64,000 nucleotides of DNA, taken from NCBI GenBank assembly GCA_900473045.1, contig UCKS01000004.1, forward strand, positions 62,001 through 126,000, read 5' to 3'. The position numbers and the translations under genes were made by a program. The notes beneath the pieces are model-generated. The model ran no database searches and was not told the DNA's origin. It saw nothing but the letters and a program-made list of their open reading frames with translations. This document shows, one piece after another, positions 24,859 to 33,262 of the stretch. The DNA is from Hyphomicrobiales bacterium. Lineage in GTDB: Bacteria > Pseudomonadota > Alphaproteobacteria > Rhizobiales > Rhizobiaceae. Positions within the stretch are counted from its first letter, which is position 1, and each line of letters starts with the position of its first letter.

Positions 24859-25737
24859 TCATTCCGCCGGACCGCCAACTTGAGATTCATGAGAAAAACC
24901 GTTCTTCGTTCTGCGGCCTTCTCTCCAGACACTTGTCGGCTCCGGCGCTTGCGGCCGTGGGATATAGCGGACGCCTTTGATCCAGAGCTTCAGCGCCTCC
25001 CAATGAATCCCTGCAACGATCTTGAGTGTAAGATGTGGAATGCGGGCAACAAGACGCAAAATCTTGCCTGTCTGGAGCGGCACCTGAACGCCGGAGAAGG
25101 TTGCAGCCAGCAATGGCCCCTCCGTGTCGGTCTCGAGAATACGCCAGCGTATTTCCTCTCCCGGCGGCAGCATGCGGAACTGGTAGCGCATGGCCATGGG
25201 GATGAAGGGCGAGACGTGAAACAGCTTGTCGCACTGCTGTCGCACACCCGCATCGGATACATCGTCCGGCCCGATCGGGCAGACGTAGGTGTGGCGCTCG
25301 CCGAATGTGTTGCGGACCTCGTAGACCATGGCGCTCAACGCTCCACCGTCGTCATAGGCATAATAGACGGCCAGAGGATTGAACACGAGACCGAGGATGC
25401 GCGGATAGCAGACCAGAAGCACGCGGGCGGGCCGCACCGGCAAGCCGTTCTGCGCCAGTAACGCATCGATATAGCTGCGCAGCAATACCCTGCTATCGCC
25501 AGAATGGTCCTTTTCGTGAAACGACAGCAGGTTGCGGCGATTGACCGAGAAAACCCTGCTCATGCTATCCGCCTCATTCAACCGATCGAGATCGATCATC
25601 AGCGAAAAGACGTCATAGCTGAAACGATGGCCAACCGGCTTCATCCGCTGGTGCATGACCTGGCCGGCATAAAGCGCCGCCGCTACCTGCGGAGGCGCGC
25701 CGTTCTTCGCCATGTCCGATCCGGATGACGCACGCAT
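24859..25737 (-). CDS. DUF1365 domain protein
   Basis: 292 residues. Begins with AALYAGQVMHQRMKPVGHRF, followed by NPLAVYYAYDDGGALSAMVYEVRNTFGE and HVSPFIPMAMRYQFRM, the DUF1365 landmarks. Conserved histidines (HRF, HTY, HVSPF) hint at metal use. The ATG directly follows the TAG stop of the FAD gene, so the two are translationally linked. The family always clusters with CFA-like methyltransferases and FAD oxidoreductases and is thought to act in modified fatty-acid synthesis; the exact reaction is not known to me. Confidence 0.9.
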   Translation of the reverse strand: MRASSGSDMAKNGAPPQVAAALYAGQVMHQRMKPVGHRFSYDVFSLMIDLDRLNEADSMSRVFSVNRRNLLSFHEKDHSGDSRVLLRSYIDALLAQNGLPVRPARVLLVCYPRILGLVFNPLAVYYAYDDGGALSAMVYEVRNTFGERHTYVCPIGPDDVSDAGVRQQCDKLFHVSPFIPMAMRYQFRMLPPGEEIRWRILETDTEGPLLAATFSGVQVPLQTGKILRLVARIPHLTLKIVAGIHWEALKLWIKGVRYIPRPQAPEPTSVWREGRRTKNGFSHESQVGGPAE

Positions 25738-27081
25738 CTATTCCGCTGCCTCCTTGAACACCGACGATATCTGCTGGCGCCAGGGGATGATACCGCCAAG
25801 TGCCTCGGCAGCAGCAAGCCCTGATGCCAGGCCATCCTCATGAAAGCCGTACCCGGTCCAGGCACCGGCAAAGAACGTGTCGTTGTCGCCCTGGATTGCC
25901 TGCAGCGCGCGCTGCGCAGCCATGGATGCTGCGTCGAACTGCGGATGATCGTAGGAGAATTCCGCAAACACGGTCCCGGGGGCCGGTTCCCGCTCCGGGT
26001 TCAACGTCACAAACAAGGGATGTTGAGGTGCGATACCCTGAAGGCGGTTCATCCAGTAGCTGACAGCGACCCCCTGCGAGCCGCAGGGCTTGGTCGAACG
26101 CAGGTAATTCCAGGAAGCCCAGACTTTTTTCCGTTTCGGCATCAATGCCGTGTCGCGGTGCAGGATGACCCGGTTGGGATGGTAGGGAACCGCCGACAGC
26201 AACGCACTTTCCGTTGGTGTCGGATCGGAAAGCATCGCCAGCGCCTGGTTGCTGTGGGCGGCGATGATCACCTTGTCGAAGACTTTTGTCGTGCCATGCG
26301 CGTCGGTGATGATGACCCTGCCGTCCTCACGCCGGATCGATGTCACACCGCAGCCAAGGCGGACGCGATCGCCAAGCGGTCGCAACAGCTTGCGCAGATA
26401 GTTGCGGCTGCCGCCGGTAACCGTGCGCCACGGGTGCGGCTTGGAATAGATCAGCCGGTGATTGTCAAAAAACTGGATGAAGTTTTCGGCCGGAAAATCC
26501 AGCATCTTGGCTGTCGGCGACGACCAGATCGCCGCCGCCATCGGGGCCAGGTAATTGTTGGTGAATCCCGGCGAGAAACCACGCCAGTTGAGATAGTCGC
26601 CGATGGACATGGCCTTGAGCAGGCCGGCACTGCGATCTTCCAGGCAGATGCGGTTGAAGCGGAGGATTTCGCGCAGCATCATCAGGAAGGAGGGCCGGAC
26701 GAGATTGCGCTTCTGGGCGAAGACGGTGGCCAGATTGTCGCCGCTCCATTCCAGCCGCCCCTGATCGAGCGACACCGAAAAGCTCATGTCGCTCTTGTGT
26801 GTCGTGACGTCCAGTTCGGAAAGCAGGGCTTTAAGATTAGGATAATTGGCCTCGTTATAGACGATAAAACCGGTATCGACGGAGATCGGCGTGCCGTCAT
26901 AGTCGATATCGACCGTCGCCGTGTGGCCGCCGGGACGATTATCCTTTTCATACAGCGTGACGTCGTGGACAGGATTGAGCGCCCAGGCGGCGGAACTGCC
27001 GGAAACGCCGGAACCTATGACCGCGATCGACAGACGGCGGCCAGGAAGATGATGGGGGCCTTGGGCAAAGGGGGCGTTCAT
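25738..27081 (-). CDS. FAD-dependent oxidoreductase (amine-oxidase-like, lipid-modification cluster type)
   Basis: 447 residues. FAD dinucleotide motif AVIGSGVSGSSAAWAL (20-35), then YEKDNRPGGHTATVDIDYDG and DTGFIVYNEANYPN; the C-terminus carries FFAGAWTGYGFHEDGLASGL, the second FAD contact. The start codon overlaps the photolyase stop by 4 nt. Family members neighbour CFA-like methyltransferases throughout Proteobacteria and are proposed to desaturate or oxidise methylated acyl chains. Cytoplasmic or membrane-peripheral, no signal peptide. Confidence 0.92.
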   Translation of the reverse strand: MNAPFAQGPHHLPGRRLSIAVIGSGVSGSSAAWALNPVHDVTLYEKDNRPGGHTATVDIDYDGTPISVDTGFIVYNEANYPNLKALLSELDVTTHKSDMSFSVSLDQGRLEWSGDNLATVFAQKRNLVRPSFLMMLREILRFNRICLEDRSAGLLKAMSIGDYLNWRGFSPGFTNNYLAPMAAAIWSSPTAKMLDFPAENFIQFFDNHRLIYSKPHPWRTVTGGSRNYLRKLLRPLGDRVRLGCGVTSIRREDGRVIITDAHGTTKVFDKVIIAAHSNQALAMLSDPTPTESALLSAVPYHPNRVILHRDTALMPKRKKVWASWNYLRSTKPCGSQGVAVSYWMNRLQGIAPQHPLFVTLNPEREPAPGTVFAEFSYDHPQFDAASMAAQRALQAIQGDNDTFFAGAWTGYGFHEDGLASGLAAAEALGGIIPWRQQISSVFKEAAE

Positions 27082-28547
27082 GCGGCGTCCTTGATCTTGT
27101 TATAAGCGGCCAGTGCGCGATCGCGCGCCTTTGCATGGTCGACGATCGGCTTCGGGTACTTGACGTCCAGCGTCAGACTGGCGGCATCTAGAACGCTCTG
27201 AGGCGCCTCGAAGGGGCGGTGCACGAATTTTACCGGCAGGTCGGCCAGTTCCGGTACGAAGGTCTTGACGTAGATGCCATCAGGATCGAACTTTTCGCCC
27301 TGCAGGACCGGATTGAAAACCCGGAAGAACGGCGAGGCATCGGCGCCGCTGCCGGCCACCCACTGCCAGCTTGCCGCATTGGAGGCTGGATCGGCATCCA
27401 CCAACGTATCGCGGAACCAGGCTTCACCCCGACGCCAGTCGATCAGAAGGTCCTTGATCAGGAAGGATGCGGCGATCATGCGGACGCGATTGTGCATCGT
27501 GCCGTGCCGCCAGAGCTGGCGCATGCCGGCATCGACGATCGGATACCCGGTTTGGCCCTTCGTCCAGCGCTTGAAATCGTCGTCGGTTCCGATCCAGGCG
27601 AAGGCGTCATATTTCCGGTTGAGATTTTCTCGCGGCAAATCCGGATTATGAAAGAGCAGATGGTAGGAGAAATCACGCCAGACAAGTTCCTTGCGAAAGG
27701 TGATCACGTCCTCGGCCGGAACATTCCTGAGTTTGCGCGTGGCGTGCCAAATGCGGGCAGGGGAGATTTCGCCCATGGCCAGATGCGGCGAGAGCCGCGA
27801 TGTGCCATCGGTTCCCGGCAGGTCCCGCCTCGTCTTGTAGCCGGACAAATCATCCTCGACGAATGCCTCCAGCCGTTCAAGTGCTGCTTCCTCACCCGGT
27901 GTCCAGATCTCGGAAAAAGCCTGTGCCCAATCCGGAGCGGTCGGCAAAAGCGTCCATGATGCCAGATCATCGCTCTCAGGCCATTGGGCTGGAGAAACCA
28001 GCGAATCCGGCCGGTCAAGCGGCTGATCCGGCTCGCCGGATGCCTCAAGGGCTCGCCAGAACGGCGTATAGACGCGGTAAGGCGTGCCCGAACCCGTCTT
28101 CAGCCGCGTCGGCTCGTGGAGAAGCTGTCCGGCAAAACTCTTGACGGTTACTCCCGTGGACGCCAACGCGTCTTTCAGCGGCCCATCGACGGCGATGCCG
28201 TTCGGGTCATAGCGGCGATTCCAGTGAACGGTCGATGCGCCGGTCTTGGTGATCAGCTTGGCCAGAACGCTATCCGGCTCACCGCTGCGCAGGATCAGCC
28301 GGCTTCCGAGGGCGCCGAGGGTCTCTTTCAGCCCCGTCAGCGAATGATGCAGCCACCAGGCTTGTGCGGCGCCAAGTGGCCCGGTGCCGTGCCGGGAAGG
28401 TTCACGGATATAGACGGGAATGACAGCGCGGCCGGTTTCCGCTGCGGCGTGAAGCGCATGATTGTCGTCCAGCCGCAGGTCCTTGCGAAACCAGACGATG
28501 ATAGCGTTTTCGAGGGGGAGGCCGTTATTCTTCATGTTCATCCGCAT
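27078..28547 (-). CDS. phrB: Deoxyribodipyrimidine photolyase (cryptochrome/photolyase family)
   Basis: 489 residues from ATG 28547. Antenna domain begins IIVWFRKDLRLDDNHALHAA. The FAD domain has TGYPIVDAGMRQLWRHGTMH, NRVRMIAASFLIKDLLIDWR and DADPASNAASWQWVAGSGAD, typical of class I CPD photolyases. It repairs cyclobutane pyrimidine dimers with blue light. First gene of an operon continuing into the FAD oxidoreductase, DUF1365, methyltransferase and MFS genes; photolyase is also a member of the Rhodobacter singlet-oxygen regulon. Confidence 0.96.
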   Translation of the reverse strand: MRMNMKNNGLPLENAIIVWFRKDLRLDDNHALHAAAETGRAVIPVYIREPSRHGTGPLGAAQAWWLHHSLTGLKETLGALGSRLILRSGEPDSVLAKLITKTGASTVHWNRRYDPNGIAVDGPLKDALASTGVTVKSFAGQLLHEPTRLKTGSGTPYRVYTPFWRALEASGEPDQPLDRPDSLVSPAQWPESDDLASWTLLPTAPDWAQAFSEIWTPGEEAALERLEAFVEDDLSGYKTRRDLPGTDGTSRLSPHLAMGEISPARIWHATRKLRNVPAEDVITFRKELVWRDFSYHLLFHNPDLPRENLNRKYDAFAWIGTDDDFKRWTKGQTGYPIVDAGMRQLWRHGTMHNRVRMIAASFLIKDLLIDWRRGEAWFRDTLVDADPASNAASWQWVAGSGADASPFFRVFNPVLQGEKFDPDGIYVKTFVPELADLPVKFVHRPFEAPQSVLDAASLTLDVKYPKPIVDHAKARDRALAAYNKIKDAA

Positions 28548-28565
28548 ATCGTATCCAACGTCGTC

Positions 28566-28594
28566 GTCTACGCAGATACGGGGGCGGCGGATCA
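28566..28594 (-). promoter_or_regulatory. Candidate sigma-E (ECF11-like) promoter of the photolyase operon
   Basis: On the minus strand TGATCC (28589-28594), an 18-nt spacer and TAGAC (28566-28570), 18 nt before the photolyase ATG. Same -35 and spacing as the element before the ChrR-like gene. The -10 deviates from TAAGA, so confidence is modest. Confidence 0.4.
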
Positions 28595-28645
28595 AAGGTT
28601 TCGCGGAGAAAGCTTTTTATTTCATCGTTTTGCGGGGAATTTCGA

Positions 28646-28673
28646 ACTGCCGCTTCTTTTAGAAAGCGGCAGT
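28646..28673 (-). terminator. Strong hairpin after the LysE gene
   Basis: ACTGCCGCTT pairs with AAGCGGCAGT around an 8-nt loop, 26 nt beyond the LysE-family stop on the minus strand. The following TTCGAAATTCC is not a good T tract. Confidence 0.45.
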
Positions 28674-28698
28674 CGCAGCCATCAAAGACCGGGAGGGA

Positions 28699-29331
28699 TC
28701 AGCTCTTCTGGAAAGCCAGATGCGCACCAAGACCGACCAGCATGGTGCCACCGGCGCGCTGCATCAGGCGTTGTGCGGCGCTCGAACGGCGCAGCTTGGC
28801 CATCACGGCACCGGCCAGAAACACGCAGACGATATCCGCCGACGAAAACATCAGGTTGTCGATCGTGCCGAGGATTGCCAGCTGCAGCCAGACCGGGAAG
28901 GCGGCCGACGCATCGACGAACTGCGGCAGGAAAGCCACGAAGAAAATCGCCGTCTTGGGGTTGAGAACCTCGACGGTGACACTTTCAAAAAAGGCACGGC
29001 GGCCTGACTTCGGCTCGATGCCGGGCAGCGCGGCATCCCCCTCGACCTTGGCCCGAAACAGCGAAATACCCAGCCAGATCAGATAGGCGGCGCCGGCAAA
29101 TTTCACGATCATGTATAGGGTCGGCACGGCATGAAACAGGATCGACAGACCTGCGGCCGCAGCAATCACATGGAAATAACCGCCGAGGTGAATACCCAGC
29201 GTGGCCATCAGTCCCGACCAGCGGCCACGCGCAATCGTCTGAGCGGCCGCATAGAGCATTGCCGGACCGGGAATATAGGCAAAGACCGCCGTGGTGGCGA
29301 TGAAGGCGATAAGCAACTCGATCGATGGCAT
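28699..29331 (-). CDS. LysE/RhtB family amino-acid exporter
   Basis: 210 residues, six hydrophobic helices. The N-terminal IPGPAMLYAAAQTIARGRWSG is the LysE signature (PGP then G-R); the middle LNPKTAIFFVAFLPQFVD is equally typical (NPK near the second half). Exports an amino acid or homoserine-lactone-like compound across the inner membrane; the substrate cannot be read from sequence. Monocistronic by spacing. Confidence 0.93.
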   Translation of the reverse strand: MPSIELLIAFIATTAVFAYIPGPAMLYAAAQTIARGRWSGLMATLGIHLGGYFHVIAAAAGLSILFHAVPTLYMIVKFAGAAYLIWLGISLFRAKVEGDAALPGIEPKSGRRAFFESVTVEVLNPKTAIFFVAFLPQFVDASAAFPVWLQLAILGTIDNLMFSSADIVCVFLAGAVMAKLRRSSAAQRLMQRAGGTMLVGLGAHLAFQKS

Positions 29332-29415
29332 TGTCTGCTCCTGTCTCCGGTCCTGACTGTGAACCTGATCTATACAACAGGATTTTCAGAAAGTCGCGCG
29401 TACGTTGTGATTGGC

Positions 29416-30234
29416 TTAGCCCCATGTCAACGGGTCGAGACGCAGATAGAAATCGAGCCGTGCCCGGTCCGCAGTCGCGATCGCATGTATGTCGAACAGA
29501 CGAGTGTGCGCTGACTGCGCTTCGTCGGCCGTGCGCCATGTTTCGCGGGTGTTGCCGACAAGCAGGGCAAAGTCGACATAGCGATCCGCAGTACCCAACC
29601 GTCCGAGATCGATCATTCCCGTGCAGCGAAGCGTTTCCGGATCGATCATGAAGTTCGGCATGCAGGCATCGCCATGGCAAACAACGCGATCACGGTTTTC
29701 CTGCACCAATCGCTCGGAGAGTTCAGCCTCTACCCGGTCGAGCAAGGCCTGCGGCGGCGTGTCGTGATCGTCGGGATCGAGAAAATCCGGATTGACGCCG
29801 TCACGGCCGACCACGTCGGCTGCCCGGTCGAACATGGTTTGCAGGCCGCGATCGAACGGGCATTCTCCTGCCGGAATGGCATGGAGATCGCGCACCCGCG
29901 CCGCAATAGACGGCCAGGCCTTGAGCAGCTCTGACGCTTCAAGCTGATCTGCCGGAATACCAGGTACGGCGCTTGTTACGAGGCACGCCACGTCGTCCGA
30001 CACCTGCCAATCGAGAACTGCGGGAGATCCGAGTTTGTAGGGGGAAAGCCATGCCGTCCGCCGCCGCTCGTCATCCAGCAACGCCACGCCACTGCCGGTA
30101 GCGACCTTTGCGTAGGCGCTGCCATCGGCGCGCCGAAACAGCGCATCACCCGATTCGCCGTGATGATAGGCAATCCATTGGCTTCCGGGAGGAAAGCTCT
30201 CCAACCGGGCTGCACCGGATCGGTCGTCAGTCAC
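29416..30234 (-). CDS. APH(3')-like aminoglycoside phosphotransferase
   Basis: 272 residues, the length of APH(3') enzymes. ATP-binding K43 follows GSAYAK. Catalytic loop VVCHGDACMPNFMID (Brenner-type HGDxxxxN) and GMIDLGRLGTADRYVDFALL (metal-binding IDxGRxGxAD) match APH(3') closely. It may phosphorylate kanamycin-type drugs, or be one of the intrinsic chromosomal kinases of rhizobia with another hydroxyl substrate. There is no transposon or integron around it, so recent acquisition is not indicated. Confidence 0.88.
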   Translation of the reverse strand: MTDDRSGAARLESFPPGSQWIAYHHGESGDALFRRADGSAYAKVATGSGVALLDDERRRTAWLSPYKLGSPAVLDWQVSDDVACLVTSAVPGIPADQLEASELLKAWPSIAARVRDLHAIPAGECPFDRGLQTMFDRAADVVGRDGVNPDFLDPDDHDTPPQALLDRVEAELSERLVQENRDRVVCHGDACMPNFMIDPETLRCTGMIDLGRLGTADRYVDFALLVGNTRETWRTADEAQSAHTRLFDIHAIATADRARLDFYLRLDPLTWG

Positions 30235-30389
30235 GCATCATCCCCCATTGGCTGGCTCGGCAAAGGCGAATTTGCGCCTCCGCCCCACATAGATATTGAG
30301 ACCCGCGATTTCACTATCACCGGACAGAAAACGACCTGCTTTTTGCGCGGGATTCGTTTTTTGCCGACGAAAGCCGGCGAGGGCGGGGG

Positions 30390-30950
30390 TTATTGGCAGA
30401 GTTCGGCGAGAAACTCTTGGAGCTGCGATTCCACATAGGGCACCACAGGTCCATCCGCTTCAAATCCCCACCAGAGAAGAGAGCCCTGCCACTGGGCAAG
30501 CATCAGCCGTGCTGTCACTTCCGGCCGGCCGGCATTTGCAAAACAGCCACTGACGGCCTTGACGAGTGCTCGACGCCAGGCGGCTCCCCGGGCCCGCAGC
30601 ACGGGATCACGGAAATCCTCGCGTAACAAACGCAAGCCGTCGGCATAGACGGCAGCGCTGTCGCCATAATTTCCCGACAGACCGGCAAGCAAGGCGACGG
30701 CACCTTGCGGCGTGCTGGGGATTGTTTCGAACAGCTGCGCCGTCTCGGCATCCAGTTGGTCCCAGGCATGCAGCAACGCCTGACGCAGCATCGCCGCCTT
30801 GGTCGAAAACCGTTGCACCAGTGTCGAGCCGGACAAGCCGCTCACCTTGGACACAGCCGCAAACGTCGCAGCCTCCGGCCCCTCGGCATGGATTAGCTTC
30901 AGCACCAGATCCAGAAGGTGCTGGTCGGTCAGCGTGCGTGGGCGCGGCAT
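30390..30950 (-). CDS. TetR family transcriptional regulator
   Basis: About 186 residues starting at ATG 30950 (or the adjacent ATG 30953), behind GGGGAAAAA. N-terminal helix-turn-helix: LIHAEGPEAATFAAVSKVSG then SGSTLVQRFSTKAAML. The ligand domain is typical in length. Divergent from an SDR gene with a perfect palindrome between them, so it most likely represses that gene and itself, released by a small ligand. Confidence 0.92.
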   Translation of the reverse strand: MPRPRTLTDQHLLDLVLKLIHAEGPEAATFAAVSKVSGLSGSTLVQRFSTKAAMLRQALLHAWDQLDAETAQLFETIPSTPQGAVALLAGLSGNYGDSAAVYADGLRLLREDFRDPVLRARGAAWRRALVKAVSGCFANAGRPEVTARLMLAQWQGSLLWWGFEADGPVVPYVESQLQEFLAELCQ

Positions 30951-30981
30951 CATTTTTCCCCTTGTGTCCAATTTATTTATG

Positions 30982-30995
30982 AACGAACGTTCGTT
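30982..30995. promoter_or_regulatory. Operator palindrome of the TetR regulator
   Basis: AACGAACGTTCGTT is a perfect 14-bp palindrome in the 90-bp divergent region, lying 31 bp from the regulator start and 45 bp from the SDR start. Size, symmetry and position are typical for TetR operators. Confidence 0.7.
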
Positions 30996-31040
30996 TATTA
31001 TCAATGCTGTTTTGATTCCGATTTCAAAGGAGACAATGAC

Positions 31041-31955
31041 ATGACACCTGACCTGCAGGGGAAAATCGCACTTGTGGCCGGAGGCACGCGCGGTGCGGGT
31101 CGCGGCATCGCCGTGGAATTGGGGGCTGCCGGTGCAACCGTCTACGTGACCGGGCGCACGACACGAACACAGCAATCGGAGTATGGCCGCCCGGAAACGA
31201 TCGAAGAGACCGCGGAACTCGTGACCAAGGCCGGCGGCAAAGGCATTGCCGTGCGGGTGGATCATCTTGTCCACGCCGACGTCGAGGCATTGGTCGCCCG
31301 CGTCCGACGGGAGGAATCACGCCTCGATATTCTCGTCAACGATATCTGGGGCGGCGAGCATTTGACTGAGTGGAACAAACCGGTCTGGGAGCACTCGCTT
31401 GAAAAGGGCTTGAAGCTGCTGCGGCTGGCGATCGACACCCATCTGATCACCGCCCATTACGCATTGCCGCTGATGATCGAAAGCCCCGGTGGCCTGCTGG
31501 TGGAGATGACCGATGGTACGGCGCAATACAATGCCACTCACTATCGGCTCAGCCCGTTCTACGATCTTGCCAAGACCAGCGTTACCCGCATGGCCTGGGC
31601 GCACGCGCGGGACCTCGCACCGCATTCAGCGACCTCTGTTGCCATCTCGCCCGGCTGGATGCGCTCCGAAATGATGCTCGATATCTTTGGCGTCAGCGAG
31701 GAAAACTGGATGGAGGCAACGAAAGCCGAGCCGCATTTCGTGATTTCCGAAACACCGCGCTTTACCGGCCGGGCCGTTGCGGCCCTCGCTGCAGATCCGG
31801 AGCGGAGCCGCTTCAACGGCCAGTCGACGTCAAGCGGTGATCTGGCCAAACTCTACGGATTTACCGACCTCGATGGATCGCGGCCTGACTGCTGGCGCTA
31901 CATAACGGAGATACAGGATGCAGGCAGACCGGCAGATGCCAACGGTTATCGATAG
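31041..31955 (+). CDS. Short-chain dehydrogenase/reductase controlled by the divergent TetR
   Basis: 304 residues from ATG 31041 behind AAAGGAG. Nucleotide loop AGGTRGAGRGIA (13-24), TGRTTRT following strand 2 (NADP preference), and catalytic Y174-x3-K178 in FYDLAKTSV. The C-terminal part is longer than in classical SDRs and includes FNGQSTSSGDLAKLYGF. Substrate unknown; single target of the divergent TetR by layout. Confidence 0.88.
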   Translation: MTPDLQGKIALVAGGTRGAGRGIAVELGAAGATVYVTGRTTRTQQSEYGRPETIEETAELVTKAGGKGIAVRVDHLVHADVEALVARVRREESRLDILVNDIWGGEHLTEWNKPVWEHSLEKGLKLLRLAIDTHLITAHYALPLMIESPGGLLVEMTDGTAQYNATHYRLSPFYDLAKTSVTRMAWAHARDLAPHSATSVAISPGWMRSEMMLDIFGVSEENWMEATKAEPHFVISETPRFTGRAVAALAADPERSRFNGQSTSSGDLAKLYGFTDLDGSRPDCWRYITEIQDAGRPADANGYR

Positions 31956-31977
31956 GGGATGAAACGGCCCTGATACC

Positions 31978-32007
31978 AAAAAGGCCTTGCTTTTCAGCAA
32001 GGCCTTT
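31978..32007 (-). terminator. Terminator of tRNA-Asn (also lies behind the SDR gene)
   Basis: AAGGCCTTGC and GCAAGGCCTT form a 10-bp stem with loop TTTTCA. On the minus strand it is followed by TTT, seven bases downstream of the tRNA 3' end. On the plus strand it lies 22 nt after the SDR stop but with only a short T run. Confidence 0.75.
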
Positions 32008-32013
32008 GGAAAT

Positions 32014-32088
32014 TGGCTCCCCGGGCCGGATTCGAACCGGCGACCTGTCGATTAACAGTCGAATGCTCTACCGCTGAGCTACCAGGGA
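32014..32088 (-). tRNA. tRNA-Asn (anticodon GUU)
   Basis: On the minus strand: acceptor TCCCTGG/CCGGGGA, D arm AGCTCAGCGGTAGAGC, anticodon loop CTGTTAA giving GUU, T arm CCGGTTCGAATCCGG, encoded CCA (32014-32016). Confidence 0.96.
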
Positions 32089-32309
32089 TAATCTGCGGCG
32101 CTGTGTGCTGCAGAAGTGAGGCTGCTAATACAAATGCTTTTCCGATTTGCCAAGCGGTTTTTCAAAAAAAACGCACAATCTTGTCTGATTGTGGACAACT
32201 CCCCATGTGAGAGGTTGAAGCATGCTGTTGATCTGCCGGGTATCGGCCTGCACGATGGCAGCGATCCCGGACATTGGTGCGCGGTAAAGATTTGGCAGGT
32301 GGAGATTTG

Positions 32310-32588
32310 ATGGCAGAACAGCGGAAAACCAAAAAATTCGGAATTGATGCCCGCACGCATGAGCTGATTATTGGCAAATGGCGCATGCGGCTGCCGCAGT
32401 CGCGCCTTTTGCGTATTACCATTGGCTGCGGGCTGATTTTCGGTGGCATTTTGGGATTCCTGCCGATTCTCGGTTTCTGGATGGTGCCGCTCGGCCTGAT
32501 CGTGCTGTCGCATGATCTTGCCTTCGTGCGCCGCCGCCGCCGCCGGTTTCACGTCTGGTGGGCCCGCAAGTGGCAGACGCCCAACTAG
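32310..32588 (+). CDS. Small membrane protein (92 aa)
   Basis: ATG 32310 follows GGTGGAG. Residues 1-35 are soluble and basic (FGIDARTHELIIGKWRMRLP), two hydrophobic segments follow (ITIGCGLIFGGILGFLPILG and FWMVPLGLIVLSHDLAFV), then an arginine cluster RRRRRR. The pattern (short loop with PILGFW, then arginines) is common in small rhizobial inner-membrane proteins of unknown function. Isolated gene after tRNA-Asn (divergent). Confidence 0.75.
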   Translation: MAEQRKTKKFGIDARTHELIIGKWRMRLPQSRLLRITIGCGLIFGGILGFLPILGFWMVPLGLIVLSHDLAFVRRRRRRFHVWWARKWQTPN

Positions 32589-32623
32589 AACACCCAGCGT
32601 GTTAGAACACACAGAGTGTCCGG

Positions 32624-32649
32624 AAAAACCTCTCGCCATCCGCGAGAGG
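32624..32649 (-). terminator. Intrinsic terminator of the gene at 32679-33011
   Basis: On the minus strand CCTCTCGCGGATGGCGAGAGG is followed by TTTTT, 30 nt after the stop. Confidence 0.85.
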
Positions 32650-32678
32650 CCTACGTCGAAAATCAGGATTCGAATACT

Positions 32679-33011
32679 TTATCCGCCTGAGCCTGTCTGC
32701 GGCGTCGGATCTCTGTCGGCGGGCACCGGCTGCGCCGGCAAGTTGCCTGGAGCTTCCTGTTTCGACACGGCATCGCTGTTCGGGGCAGAGGACTTTTCCT
32801 CGACTTTCGTCGCGGCATCATTGTCGGTGCTCTCACCATAGATTTCGACGCCGGCCCAAGCCAGCGCAGCGAGGACCAGACCGCCGACCAGAACCATCAG
32901 CACTGGACGGCCCAGAAAGCCTTGGCGGGACTGCACACCACTCAACTCCACCGTTTTCGTCGTGTCGGCATCGGAAATGCGGTCGCCGCGCTCATCAATA
33001 TATTTCGCCAT
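32679..33011 (-). CDS. Single-pass membrane protein (110 aa), function unknown
   Basis: ATG 33011 follows AAGGAGG. N-terminal MAKYIDERGDRISDADTTKT is soluble, one helix (PVLMVLVGGLVLAALAWAGV) spans the membrane, and the rest is a low-complexity acidic/proline tail (SSAPNSDAVSKQEAPG). Topology suggests a periplasmic disordered tail. Divergent from lexA; whether it shares the SOS control region cannot be told since the SOS box is about 190 bp away. Confidence 0.7.
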   Translation of the reverse strand: MAKYIDERGDRISDADTTKTVELSGVQSRQGFLGRPVLMVLVGGLVLAALAWAGVEIYGESTDNDAATKVEEKSSAPNSDAVSKQEAPGNLPAQPVPADRDPTPQTGSGG

Positions 33012-33199
33012 CAAAGCCTCCTTGGGCGGCGTTTGGATTACGCCGCCCGTTGCACAGTTCTAAGATCGGCAACGGCTCCGACCGTGCAAAGGTTCCAGCG
33101 GGCTGTCTGCGGCGATCGATAGCCCGTGCTCCTCGGCGTACCGTTCGGTGAGAATGTTTGCTCGCCTTGAAAACACTGGCTGAATTTTTGGGACTTGCG

Positions 33200-33229
33200 G
33201 AACACATATGGAACAGATAGTGTTCGTTC
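33200..33229 (+). promoter_or_regulatory. SOS box(es) of lexA
   Basis: GAAC (33211-33214)-N7-GTTC (33222-33225) is the alphaproteobacterial LexA site, 38 bp before the lexA start. A further GAAC half-site sits exactly 11 bp upstream (33200-33203) and a GTTC overlaps just after (33226-33229), giving a row of half-sites. Confidence 0.85.
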
Positions 33230-33262
33230 TTGATTTGTTTCTCGATTCTGGAGTGATCGTTC

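Noticed and set aside
29416-30234. APH(3')-like gene as a recently acquired resistance gene
   Set aside because: No insertion sequence, integron or compositional shift around it; it looks like an ordinary chromosomal gene.
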